Source of the DNA: Hyphomicrobiales bacterium
GTDB lineage: Bacteria; Pseudomonadota; Alphaproteobacteria; Rhizobiales; Rhizobiaceae
DNA length: 64,000 nucleotides
Direction of reading: 5' to 3'
Assembly (NCBI GenBank): GCA_900471605.1
Contig: UCEY01000061.1
Location: forward strand, 1-64,000
The position numbers were made by a program, and so were the translations under genes. Below, piece after piece: positions 1 to 7,880 of the stretch (position 1 is its first letter; each line of letters starts with the position of its first letter). The notes under the pieces are model-generated. The model worked only from the letters and a program-made list of their open reading frames with translations. It searched no databases and was not told the DNA's origin.

Positions 1-101
1 GGATCCTCGGGTCAAGCCCGAGGATGACGGAGAGGACGGCGGATGATGGAGGAGAGGCATAACATCCAGGGTCGTCATCCTCGGGCTTGACCCGAGGATC
101 C
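1..101. repeat. Inverted intergenic palindromic repeat
   Basis: Bases 1-29 and 73-101 are exact reverse complements of each other, and each arm is itself nearly self-complementary around CCTCGGG and CCCGAGG. Such GC-rich palindromic elements are common between rhizobial genes (RIME-like); the name is an inference. The left arm begins exactly at the window edge, so the element may extend further. Bases 102-250 hold nothing I can assign. Confidence 0.6.
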
Positions 102-250
102 ACCCGCCGTCCGTCTTCACCGCGAAGGACATTTTTCGCGTCTGGGTCGCGGGAAGTAGGCTCCTACGCGTCGTCACTGGATTTCTGCGACAAGTATAAC
201 GCGCCGGTTGCTTCAACAAGCAGCGTTCTCAGCGTGACGTAGAAACCCCT

Positions 251-589
251 TCAATCCCGCTTGATGCTCATCAGCACGTCCCACATGTCCGCCCCCGTCT
301 CGAACGCCGCAGCATTGGCGGCAAATCCCTGCGCCGAGGTGATGGCGTCGAGCATTTCGCTCGCCATGTCGACATTCGAGCTGTCGGGGAAGGTGATGGA
401 TGTGGAGGGGGTGACGGTGGTGGTGACGCCGCCGGAGGTGGGGAGGGACGAGACCTGGGTGTCGAGGCGGCTGTAGCCGGACGTCTGGGCATTGGCGATG
501 TTATGGGCGGCGGTCGCGAGCCGTTTGGCCTGGGCCTGCATGCCCGAAACCGCAATGTTCATCACCGCCGACAGACCCATCGCCATCAT
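251..589 (-). CDS. Short flagellar basal-body rod-like protein (FlgC-like)
   Basis: About 112 residues. The N-terminus reads like a flagellar rod/hook N-terminal helix (SAVMNIAVSGMQAQ followed by AAHNIANAQTSGYS). The last 40 residues form the matching C-terminal helix (VDMASEMLDAITSAQGFAANA). These helices normally pair in the rod of the basal body. It is shorter than FlgC (about 140 residues) and no other flagellar gene is visible nearby, so it is an orphan here and its role is uncertain. I chose the ATG at 589 (GGGG just upstream); 586, 580 and 562 are alternatives. The longer open frame upstream of 589 looks non-coding. Confidence 0.6.
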   Translation of the reverse strand: MMAMGLSAVMNIAVSGMQAQAKRLATAAHNIANAQTSGYSRLDTQVSSLPTSGGVTTTVTPSTSITFPDSSNVDMASEMLDAITSAQGFAANAAAFETGADMWDVLMSIKRD

Positions 590-919
590 CCCCGAAACCC
601 GATGGATGCGTTTTACGGCAAGAGCTTCAAGGAAGGCTGAACGGGAACGGTAAGGGAAGCGTAGCGCGGCGCGGCACAGATGTGCCGGAACGGAGCGGGG
701 GCGATGCGGGGGCCGTCTCTTTGCAGGGAGCGGTGGGGCGGGGCCTTCATCCGGGATCAAAACCCCTCCCGCCTGCCGGCCACCAACCGGGGACGGGTCG
801 CTTGCCCCGTCCCGTCCTCCGGACCCCCACAAGGGGGAGGGTTATGGGTGCGGGTGCCGTTGAACTTCCATCAGGGACAGCCCCAGGGATAAACCTGGGG
901 CCGTGCCTTCGGACAGCTC
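590..919. other. Intergenic stretch, no gene seen
   Basis: This is a very GC-rich 330-bp gap between the flagellar-like gene and gcvP. The only structure I can point to is the hairpin at 880-901. The short open frames here show no protein-like composition. Confidence 0.5.
880..901 (-). terminator. Hairpin downstream of gcvP
   Basis: GCCCCAGG at 880-887 pairs perfectly with CCTGGGGC at 894-901 around a 6-nt loop, 19 bp beyond the gcvP stop. There is no clear T-run, so it may be a weak terminator or an mRNA-stabilising stem. Confidence 0.45.
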
Positions 920-3787
920 TTACTCGGCCGCCTCCGCATAGGCTTCCAGCGGCGGGCAGGTGCAGACGAGGTTGCGGTCGCCATAGACGTTGTCGACGCG
1001 GTTGACCGGGGACCAGTATTTGTCGACGCGGAAGGCGCCCGGCGGGTAGCAGGCCTGTTCGCGGCTATAGGGGCGGTCCCATTCGCCGACCAGGTCTTCC
1101 ACCGTATGCGGGGCGTTTTTCAGCGGATTGTTGGTGCGGTCCATGCGGCCGTCCTCGATGGCGCGGGCTTCCTCGCGGATCGCCAGCATCGCATCGCAGA
1201 AGCGGTCGAGCTCGGCCTTGGTTTCCGACTCGGTCGGCTCGATCATCAGCGTGCCGGCGACCGGCCAGCTCATGGTCGGCGCATGGAAACCGCAGTCGAT
1301 CAGGCGCTTTGCGACATCGTCGACGGAGACGCCGGCGGATGCGTTCAGGGGCCGCGTGTCGATGATGCATTCATGCGCGACGCGGCCGGCCTCCGACTTG
1401 TAGAGCACGTCGTAGGTGCCCTTCAGGCGGGCCGCGATGTAGTTGGCGTTGAGGATCGCCACCTTGGTCGCCTGGGTGAGGCCTTCGCCGCCCATCATCA
1501 GGCAGTAGGACCAGGAGATCGGCAGGATCGACGGCGAGCCGAACGGGGCGGCCGAGACCGCGCCCTCTCTCCCGTCGCTCGCCGGGTGGCCGGGGAGGTG
1601 CGGGGCGAGATGCGACTTGACGCCGATCGGGCCCATGCCGGGGCCACCGCCGCCATGCGGGATGCAGAAGGTCTTGTGGAGGTTGAGGTGGCTGACGTCG
1701 GAGCCGATGTCACCGGGGCGGGCAAGGCCGACCATGGCGTTCATGTTGGCGCCGTCGAGATAGACCTGGCCGCCATGCCTGTGGGTGATCTCGCAGATCT
1801 CGCGCACCGTTTCCTCGAAAACGCCGTGGGTCGAGGGGTAGGTGATCATGCAGCACGAGAGGTTGGCGGCATATTGTTCGGCCTTGGCGCGGAAATCGTC
1901 GAGGTCGATATCGCCGTTGTCGCGGACCTTGACCACGACCACCTTCATGCCGACCATCTGGGCCGAGGCCGGGTTGGTGCCGTGGGCGGAAGTCGGGATG
2001 AGGCAGACGTCGCGATGGGTGTCGCCGTTCGCGATGTGGTAGTTGCGGATGGTGAGCAGGCCGGCATATTCGCCTTGCGCGCCGGAATTCGGCTGCATGG
2101 AGAAGGCGTCGTAGCCGGTGATCTGGCACAGCTTCTGCGACAGGTCGTCGATCATTTCCCGGTAGCCTAGGGCCTGGTCCGCGGGTACGAAGGGGTGGAT
2201 ATCGGCGAATTCCGGCCAGGTGATCGGCAGCATTTCCGCCGTCGCATTCAGCTTCATCGTGCAGGAGCCGAGCGGGATCATCGCCCGGTCGAGCGCCAGG
2301 TCCCGGTCCGAGAGCCGGCGGATGTAGCGGGTCATCTCGCTTTCGGCGCGGTTCATGTGGAAGATCGGGTGGGTCATATAGTCCGACTTGCGCAGGAGCG
2401 CGGTCGGCAGGCGCCAGGTCGGCTCGAAATCCGAAACCTTGAAATTGCCGCCAAAAGCCCGCCAGACGGCTTCGAGCGTCGCCGGCCGGGTGCGCTCGTC
2501 GAGCGACATGCCGATGCGGGTTTCGCCGACCTTCCTGAGGTTGACGCCCTCGGCGACCGCGGCGCGCATGATCAGGCCCTGCATGTGGCCGACCTCGACG
2601 GTGATGGTGTCGAAGAAGGTGTCGGGCTCGATGACATAACCGAGCTTTTCGAGGCCCTTGGCCATCAGCACGGCCTTGCGGTGGACCTGCTGGGCGATCG
2701 CCTTCAGGCCGTCCGGGCCGTGGAAGACGCCGTACATGGAGGCCATGACGGCGAGCAGGACCTGGGCGGTGCAGATGTTCGAGGTCGCCTTTTCGCGGCG
2801 GATATGCTGCTCGCGGGTCTGCAGCGACAGGCGGTAGGCGCGGTTGCCGCGGCTGTCGACCGAGACGCCGACCAGGCGGCCGGGCATGGCGCGCTTGTGG
2901 GCATCCTTGACCGCCATATAGGCCGCGTGCGGGCCGCCGTAACCGACCGGCACGCCGAAACGCTGCGACGAGCCGATGGCGATGTCGGCGCCCATTTCGC
3001 CGGGGGATTTGAGCAGCGTCAGCGCCAGCGGATCGGCGGCGACGGCAGCGACCGCGCCCGTCTGGTGCAGGCGGGCGATCAGGCCCGAAAAATCGCGGAC
3101 ATGGCCGTTGGTGCCGGGATACTGGAAGATTGCGCCGAACACGTCGACCGGGTCGAGATCGGTCATCGGGTCGCCGATGACGACGCTCCAGCCGAGCGGG
3201 GCGGCGCGGGTCTCGATCAGCGCGATCGTCTGCGGATGGCAGGCGGCATCGACGAAAAAGGCTGATGCCTTCGATTTTGCCTGGCGCTGGCAGAGCGCCA
3301 TCGCCTCGGCGGCGGCGGTCGCCTCGTCGAGCAGCGAGGCATTGGCGACGTCGAGGCCGGTCAGGTCGCAGATCATCGTCTGGAAATTGAGGAGCGCCTC
3401 GAGGCGGCCCTGGGAGATTTCCGGCTGGTAGGGCGTGTAGGCCGTGTACCAGGCGGGATTCTCAAGGATGTTGCGCTGCACGACCGGCGGGGTGATGGTG
3501 CCGTAATAGCCCTGGCCGATCAGCGAGACGAGCGCCTTGTTGCGGTTGGCCGTATCGCGCAGCTTGTCGAGCGCCTCGCGTTCGGTCAGCGCCGGCCCCC
3601 AGGCGAGCGGTACCGTCTGGCGGATCGAGGAGGGGACGGTCGCGTCGATCAGCGCGTCGAGGCTTTTGTAGCCGACGACCTTCAGCATCTCGGTCATCTC
3701 AGTCGGCGAGGGGCCGATATGGCGGCGATTGGCGAAATCGTAGGGCTGGTAATCGGTGAAATGGAAATCGGTCGAGTCGGTGGTCAT
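920..3787 (-). CDS. gcvP: Glycine dehydrogenase (decarboxylating), P protein
   Basis: At 955 residues this is the full length of the fused P protein. It decarboxylates glycine with pyridoxal phosphate and passes the aminomethyl group to the lipoyl arm of GcvH. The PLP lysine lies in the motif HLNLHKTF followed by a glycine-rich loop (Lys705). The N-terminus starts RRHIGPS, typical of the family. Its ATG overlaps the gcvH stop (ATGA), so it is translationally coupled as the last gene of gcvTHP. Expression should be set by the glycine riboswitch upstream of gcvT. Confidence 0.97.
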   Translation of the reverse strand: MTTDSTDFHFTDYQPYDFANRRHIGPSPTEMTEMLKVVGYKSLDALIDATVPSSIRQTVPLAWGPALTEREALDKLRDTANRNKALVSLIGQGYYGTITPPVVQRNILENPAWYTAYTPYQPEISQGRLEALLNFQTMICDLTGLDVANASLLDEATAAAEAMALCQRQAKSKASAFFVDAACHPQTIALIETRAAPLGWSVVIGDPMTDLDPVDVFGAIFQYPGTNGHVRDFSGLIARLHQTGAVAAVAADPLALTLLKSPGEMGADIAIGSSQRFGVPVGYGGPHAAYMAVKDAHKRAMPGRLVGVSVDSRGNRAYRLSLQTREQHIRREKATSNICTAQVLLAVMASMYGVFHGPDGLKAIAQQVHRKAVLMAKGLEKLGYVIEPDTFFDTITVEVGHMQGLIMRAAVAEGVNLRKVGETRIGMSLDERTRPATLEAVWRAFGGNFKVSDFEPTWRLPTALLRKSDYMTHPIFHMNRAESEMTRYIRRLSDRDLALDRAMIPLGSCTMKLNATAEMLPITWPEFADIHPFVPADQALGYREMIDDLSQKLCQITGYDAFSMQPNSGAQGEYAGLLTIRNYHIANGDTHRDVCLIPTSAHGTNPASAQMVGMKVVVVKVRDNGDIDLDDFRAKAEQYAANLSCCMITYPSTHGVFEETVREICEITHRHGGQVYLDGANMNAMVGLARPGDIGSDVSHLNLHKTFCIPHGGGGPGMGPIGVKSHLAPHLPGHPASDGREGAVSAAPFGSPSILPISWSYCLMMGGEGLTQATKVAILNANYIAARLKGTYDVLYKSEAGRVAHECIIDTRPLNASAGVSVDDVAKRLIDCGFHAPTMSWPVAGTLMIEPTESETKAELDRFCDAMLAIREEARAIEDGRMDRTNNPLKNAPHTVEDLVGEWDRPYSREQACYPPGAFRVDKYWSPVNRVDNVYGDRNLVCTCPPLEAYAEAAE

Positions 3788-4146
3788 GCGATCAGGTCCT
3801 GGTAGGCGGCCTCGTCGAGCAGTGCATCGGCGTCGGCGGTGTTCTTGAGCTTGAGCTTGAAGAACCAGCCCTTGCCCTGCGGGTCCGAATTGACGATCGA
3901 CGGGTCGTCGACGATCGCCTGGTTGACCTCGGTGACTTCACCGTCGAGCGGACAATAGACGTCGGAGGCGGCCTTGACGCTTTCGACGGTCGCAGCATTG
4001 CCGTCCTTGGAAAGCTGGCTGCCTACCTCCGGCAGTTCGACGAAAACGAGGTCGCCGAGCTGTTCGGCGGCGTGGGCGGTGATGCCGACGGTCGCGACAC
4101 CGTCCTCGAGCTTCAGCCATTCGTGTTCGGCGGTGAATTTCAGCAT
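3784..4146 (-). CDS. gcvH: Glycine cleavage system H protein
   Basis: A 120-residue lipoyl carrier that shuttles the aminomethyl intermediate between the P, T and L proteins. The lipoylated lysine is Lys58 in ESVKAASDVY. The start is ATG with GGAGAGAACC just upstream. It sits between gcvT and gcvP, overlapping gcvP by 4 bases. The octanoyltransferase gene lipB, needed to load this lysine, is in the same window at 21233-21961. Confidence 0.97.
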   Translation of the reverse strand: MLKFTAEHEWLKLEDGVATVGITAHAAEQLGDLVFVELPEVGSQLSKDGNAATVESVKAASDVYCPLDGEVTEVNQAIVDDPSIVNSDPQGKGWFFKLKLKNTADADALLDEAAYQDLIA

Positions 4147-4166
4147 GGTTCTCTCCGGAAGATCTT

Positions 4167-5303
4167 TTAGCGTTTATAGGTAGGGGTGATGAAAGGCAGG
4201 GCAGAGACGGTGAGGGCTAAGTATTTGCCGCGCACTTCCGCAAAAACCTGGCAGCCGGGTTCGGCAAAGCGGGCCGGGACGTAGCCCATGGCGACCGGGC
4301 CTTCGGCGGAGGGGCCGAAAGTGCCGGAGGTGACTTCCCCGAGTTCGGTCCGTCCTTCCGCATCGGCATAAAGTTTCGCATGGGAGCGGACGGGCGCCTT
4401 GCCCTCCGGTTTCAGGCCGACGCGGCGGCGGGAGGTGCCGTTCGCCAGTTCGTCGAGAATGCGGGCAGCGCCCGGAAAACCGCCGGCGCGCTCGCCGCCG
4501 GCCCGGCGGGCCTTCTGGATCGCCCATTCGAGCGCCGCCTCGACCGGTGAGGTGGTGGTATCGATGTCGTTGCCGTAGAGGCAGAGGCCGGCTTCCAGCC
4601 GCAGCGAATCGCGGGCGCCGAGGCCGATCGGCTGGCAATGCAGGTCCTCGAGCAGCGCCCTGGCGATCTGCTCGGCCTGGTCGGCCGGAACGGAGATCTC
4701 GAACCCATCCTCGCCGGAATAACCGGAACGGGAGACGATGCAGGGCGCGTCGTGGAGAAGCGCGTCACGCACATCCATGAACTTCATGTCGACGACATCA
4801 GGCCAGAGCGCGGCTAGGACCTCTTGGGCACGCGGCCCCTGGAGGGCGAGAAGCGCCCGGTCTTCGAGGAGTTCGATGTCGCAGCCGGTCAGATGCGCCT
4901 TCATATGCGCGACGTCCTGATCCTTGCAGGAGGCGTTGACGACGACGAAAAGATGATCGCCGCGGTTGGTGATCATCAGGTCGTCGAGGATGCCGCCATT
5001 GTCGTCGGTAAAGAAGCCGTAGCGCTGGCGGCCGGGTTTCAGGCCGAGGATATCGACCGGCACCAGGGCTTCGAGCGCAAGCGCTGCATCCTCGTAAGTG
5101 CCGGATTTCGCCCGGATGACGACCTGGCCCATATGGGAGACGTCGAACAGGCCGGCGGCGGTGCGGGTGTGCAGATGCTCCTTCAGCACGCCGGCCGGAT
5201 ATTGCACCGGCATGTCGTAGCCGGCAAACGGCACCATCCTGGCGCCAAGCGACAGATGGAGGGCGTGAAGCGGGGTTGTCTTGAGAACGGTCTGATCGTC
5301 CAA
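4167..5303 (-). CDS. gcvT: Aminomethyltransferase, glycine cleavage T protein
   Basis: 378 residues. It transfers the C1 unit from H-bound aminomethyl to tetrahydrofolate and releases ammonia. Family features include VPFAGYDMPVQYP near residue 25, LFDVSHMGQ near 53 and YSGEDGFEIS in the middle. The likely start is a TTG (5301-5303) with a strong GGAGG 7 bases upstream; no better ATG is present. It is the first gene of the operon, and its 5' leader carries the tandem glycine riboswitch. Confidence 0.96.
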   Translation of the reverse strand: MDDQTVLKTTPLHALHLSLGARMVPFAGYDMPVQYPAGVLKEHLHTRTAAGLFDVSHMGQVVIRAKSGTYEDAALALEALVPVDILGLKPGRQRYGFFTDDNGGILDDLMITNRGDHLFVVVNASCKDQDVAHMKAHLTGCDIELLEDRALLALQGPRAQEVLAALWPDVVDMKFMDVRDALLHDAPCIVSRSGYSGEDGFEISVPADQAEQIARALLEDLHCQPIGLGARDSLRLEAGLCLYGNDIDTTTSPVEAALEWAIQKARRAGGERAGGFPGAARILDELANGTSRRRVGLKPEGKAPVRSHAKLYADAEGRTELGEVTSGTFGPSAEGPVAMGYVPARFAEPGCQVFAEVRGKYLALTVSALPFITPTYKR

Positions 5304-5375
5304 GGACGCCTCCAGGGTTGGCGCGGATGACGCGCCGGCTCAGATTCAGGCGCAGTGATGCACCGGTTATGAGCC

Positions 5376-5536
5376 CCCTCTGTCCTTTTTGCCTGAGATT
5401 GTTATCCCTTCGGCGAGCCTTTTTCAGGCTTCTCTCCAGAGTTCCTGTCGGTCGACTGCTGGTCCTTTTGCCTGAGAGTTTCCGGGGCGGTTGCTCCTTC
5501 GGCACCGCATTCAAGCGGCTTCTCCCAGCGAGTCTG
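5376..5536 (-). promoter_or_regulatory. Tandem glycine riboswitch
   Basis: Read on the minus strand there are two successive aptamer cores. Each contains the conserved CTCAGGCAAAAGGAC-type element, at about 5461-5479 and 5385-5404, preceded by GGAGAAGCC/GGAGAGAAGCC arms. They are separated by a short linker. This is the classical arrangement upstream of gcvT, where cooperative glycine binding turns on the operon. The limits are estimated by eye. Bases 5537-5729 should contain the promoters for this leader and for the divergent gene at 5730. Confidence 0.9.
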
Positions 5537-5729
5537 GGCGGTATTATCGACCTCGATCACGGTTTGGCAAGCCCCCATGTCGCGGGCACCAAGATTTTTG
5601 TCGCAACGCAGCAAACGCGGTTTGATCTAATGCAATGCGGGACGATATGGGTCAGGTATCACGCGACAAAAGGGCTTTTGCGCTTTATCGCGATTTGGGT
5701 TATCCCGGCGTGGATCGGACAGGCGAACA

Positions 5730-6107
5730 ATGACGGCAGGACTGAACAGGGCGGCGGGCTGGACGCGCATTTTCTGCGCCATGCTGCTGCTTTCGCTGGG
5801 GTTTGCCCATCAGCCGGTTGAAGCGGCAGCGCCGCTCGATTCCTACAGCGAAGCCTATCGGCTGCCGGACGGCACATTTGCCGATATCTGTTCCGAAGGG
5901 AACCACGGCCACCGGATGCCGGCGGCAAAACCGCTCTGCGAAGTCTGCCTGCTTGCAGCATCGGTCATCCTGCCGCCGCCGAACGATGAGGCGTGGCTTG
6001 CCGGCGAGCGCGCCTCGCTTGCCAATCCGCCGCGCCGGTTTTCCGGACCGCTCGGCACAACCGCCGTCGCCCGGCCGAAATCCCGCGCGCCTCCGATTTC
6101 GACCTGA
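5730..6107 (+). CDS. Secreted small CxxC protein (DUF2946-like), copper-associated
   Basis: 125 residues with an N-terminal hydrophobic signal segment (roughly residues 12-32) ending near VEAAAP, so probably exported. It carries a CEVC motif and a conserved-looking histidine-rich stretch (EGNHGHRMP). It lies 67 bp upstream of a periplasmic copper chaperone gene on the same strand. DUF2946 proteins often neighbour copper genes, which suggests a role in copper handling; this is inference. The C-terminus is basic and proline-rich. Confidence 0.7.
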   Translation: MTAGLNRAAGWTRIFCAMLLLSLGFAHQPVEAAAPLDSYSEAYRLPDGTFADICSEGNHGHRMPAAKPLCEVCLLAASVILPPPNDEAWLAGERASLANPPRRFSGPLGTTAVARPKSRAPPIST

Positions 6108-6174
6108 TGCCTTCACCTGATCAGATCAATCGCGGCCGACGCGCATGGATGCCGTCACCGCATGGGGATATTCC

Positions 6175-6663
6175 ATGAAGACCTTCACCAAACTCGCTTT
6201 CCTCGGCATTTTCGCCGCGACCGGCATCATTCTTGCCGGTGCGACGGCCGCCCATGATGCGCCCGCCAAAGTTGGCGACCTGGAAATTACCAGCGCCTTC
6301 ACCAAGGCCATGCTGCCCGGCCAGCCGGTCGGTGGCGGCTACCTGACCATCAAGAACGGCGGCAAATCCGACGACATGCTGGTCTCGGTCTCGTCGCCGG
6401 CGGCAGGCACCGTGGAGATGCACGAGATGGCCATGCAGGGCCAAGTGATGAAAATGCGCAAGCTCGATACCGGCATAGCCATCCCGGCGGGCAAGACCGT
6501 CGAACTGACGCCGGGCGGGCTGCACCTGATGTTCATGAAGGTCAAGGAACCCTTCAAGCAGGGCAGCCAGGTGCCGGTGACGCTGACCTTCGAGAAGGCC
6601 GGCAAGGTGGATCTCACGCTTCCGGTCGAGGCGGCAGGACCGGGCGGCCACGAACACAAGTGA
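6175..6663 (+). CDS. PCuAC-family periplasmic copper chaperone
   Basis: 162 residues with a signal peptide (residues 1-25, ending ATAAHD). The rest is a DUF461/PCuAC beta-sandwich. The copper-binding pattern H-x-x-M followed by a distal H-x-M is visible in VEMHEMAM and GGLHLMFM, with a further methionine in MKMRK. Such proteins deliver Cu(I) to the CuA site of cytochrome oxidase. The C-terminus ends in a His-rich tail (GGHEHK). I used the inner ATG at 6175, which gives a clean signal peptide, rather than 6145. Confidence 0.88.
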   Translation: MKTFTKLAFLGIFAATGIILAGATAAHDAPAKVGDLEITSAFTKAMLPGQPVGGGYLTIKNGGKSDDMLVSVSSPAAGTVEMHEMAMQGQVMKMRKLDTGIAIPAGKTVELTPGGLHLMFMKVKEPFKQGSQVPVTLTFEKAGKVDLTLPVEAAGPGGHEHK

Positions 6664-6674
6664 CTGTGACGGGC

Positions 6675-6694
6675 GCCCGCTTGTTCGAGCGGGC
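6675..6694. terminator. Bidirectional terminator between convergent genes
   Basis: A perfect 7-bp stem (GCCCGCT / AGCGGGC) with a 6-nt loop sits between the convergent ends of the PCuAC gene (6663) and the DUF2000 gene (6704). Confidence 0.6.
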
Positions 6695-6703
6695 TCTTCG
6701 TCC

Positions 6704-7120
6704 CTACCTCAGCAGTTTGAGGCTGCCGGTCAGCGATCTTATCCATTTCGAAGGGCCGGCGATGCCGAGGCCGTCGATCTCCTCCTCGGCCAGATCGCGG
6801 CCGGGGAAGGCGGCCTCGTAATCCCGATAGTCGTGCAGCGATCTGGCAAAAGCCGGAAAGGGGACGATCGCGCCGTCCTGCGGCGGTATCAGCGCCTTCA
6901 GCATCAAGGCGCGGATCGTATCAGGCTCAGCCTGCAGGATCGGGACCGGCAGGGTGGAACTGATGTCGATCGTTCGGCTTTCGCGATCGGTGAGCCTTCG
7001 GGCGGCAAGTGCGGGCATGCGTGCACCGAGGCCAATCGAGATGGCGCCGACCGTATTGGCGACGAGGCCGAGCGGCAAGGCAGGGTTGACGATGATGGTA
7101 AGGCGGATGTCGTCGGTCAT
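6704..7120 (-). CDS. DUF2000 family protein
   Basis: About 138 residues, starting MTDDIRLTIIVNPALPLGLVANTVG, which matches the DUF2000 opening. The biochemical role of this family is not established to my knowledge. It is transcribed divergently from an AsnC/Lrp regulator, an arrangement that suggests it is a target of that regulator. ATGs at 7120 and 7129 are both possible; neither has a clear ribosome site. Confidence 0.75.
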   Translation of the reverse strand: MTDDIRLTIIVNPALPLGLVANTVGAISIGLGARMPALAARRLTDRESRTIDISSTLPVPILQAEPDTIRALMLKALIPPQDGAIVPFPAFARSLHDYRDYEAAFPGRDLAEEEIDGLGIAGPSKWIRSLTGSLKLLR

Positions 7121-7205
7121 GAGAAACATTCGTTGTGGAGGAAGGGGCCGATCCTATTGCGGATCGGCTGGTCATTCCTGCCTTTCTCTTTCGGTTTGGC
7201 GTCGC

Positions 7206-7226
7206 TTTCGGTAGGATCTACCGAAA
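7206..7226. promoter_or_regulatory. Perfect palindrome, likely AsnC/Lrp operator
   Basis: TTTCGGTAG-GAT-CTACCGAAA has two perfect 9-bp arms around a 3-nt spacer. It lies in the 131-bp divergent intergenic region, 25 bp before the start of the Lrp/AsnC gene. Lrp-family dimers bind symmetric sites of this size, so autoregulation and control of the DUF2000 gene are likely (inference). Confidence 0.7.
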
Positions 7227-7251
7227 ATTTGCAGAAACCAGGAAAAATGCG

Positions 7252-7737
7252 ATGGCAGACGATCTCGAAGCGGCGGATATACGGATCCTGGAATCGCTTC
7301 AGGATGACGGCCGGCTGACCAATCAGGCGCTGGCCGACAAGATCGGGCTTTCGACCTCCCCGAGCTGGCGGCGTGTGCGGCATCTCGAGGAGACGGGCGT
7401 CATCCAGGGATACAAGGCGGTGCTGGACCGAAAGGCGATCGGCCTCGGCGTGCTCGCCTTCATCCGCGTCAAGATCGACAGCCATAGCGAGGAGGAAGCG
7501 GAAGCGTTTGCCGCCGAAGTGATCGGCCTCGACGAGGTGGTCGCGTGCTACAGCATTGCGGGCGACGCGGATTTCCTGTTGCAGGTCGTCTCACCCGATC
7601 TTGATGCCTATGCGGATTTTGCCATGTCGACGCTGCGGCGGTTGCCACGCATCAAGGAGATGCAGACGACGTTCGTCCTCAAGGAAATCAAGGCCTTCGA
7701 CGGGCTTCCACTCCGCTTTGCAAGCAAACGGACTTAG
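7252..7737 (+). CDS. Lrp/AsnC family transcriptional regulator
   Basis: 161 residues. An N-terminal winged helix-turn-helix (residues 5-55: DIRILESLQDDGRL, then ALADKIGLSTSPSWRRVRHLEETGVI) precedes an effector-binding RAM domain (about 70-150). The Lrp/AsnC hallmark GYKAVLD links them. The start is the ATG at 7252 with AGGAAAAA upstream; the longer upstream frame runs through the operator palindrome and is rejected. The ligand is unknown. It faces a DUF2000 gene, its probable target. Confidence 0.9.
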   Translation: MADDLEAADIRILESLQDDGRLTNQALADKIGLSTSPSWRRVRHLEETGVIQGYKAVLDRKAIGLGVLAFIRVKIDSHSEEEAEAFAAEVIGLDEVVACYSIAGDADFLLQVVSPDLDAYADFAMSTLRRLPRIKEMQTTFVLKEIKAFDGLPLRFASKRT

Positions 7738-7794
7738 GAAACCGGCCGGTTTGCAGCCCGTTGCGACAACCGGGAGGGTTTTAGAAATCACTTC

Positions 7795-7818
7795 GATACA
7801 ACCTGATCGAGTTGTATC
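7795..7818. promoter_or_regulatory. Inverted repeat upstream of EAL gene, possible operator
   Basis: GATACAAC and GTTGTATC form a perfect 8-bp inverted repeat with an 8-nt spacer, 63 bp before the phosphodiesterase start. With no T-run it looks more like an operator than a terminator. Confidence 0.4.
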
Positions 7819-7880
7819 AATGAATCTTAACAGAAGTCCGCGATGAATGGCGCCAAGACCTCTCATCAAAGGTTTCGGCA

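Noticed and set aside
920..3787. Large open frames on the plus strand opposite gcvP (for example 1106-2170 and 2195-3265)
   Set aside because: They are shadows of the high-GC gcvP gene; their translations are Arg/Asp/His-rich without domains.
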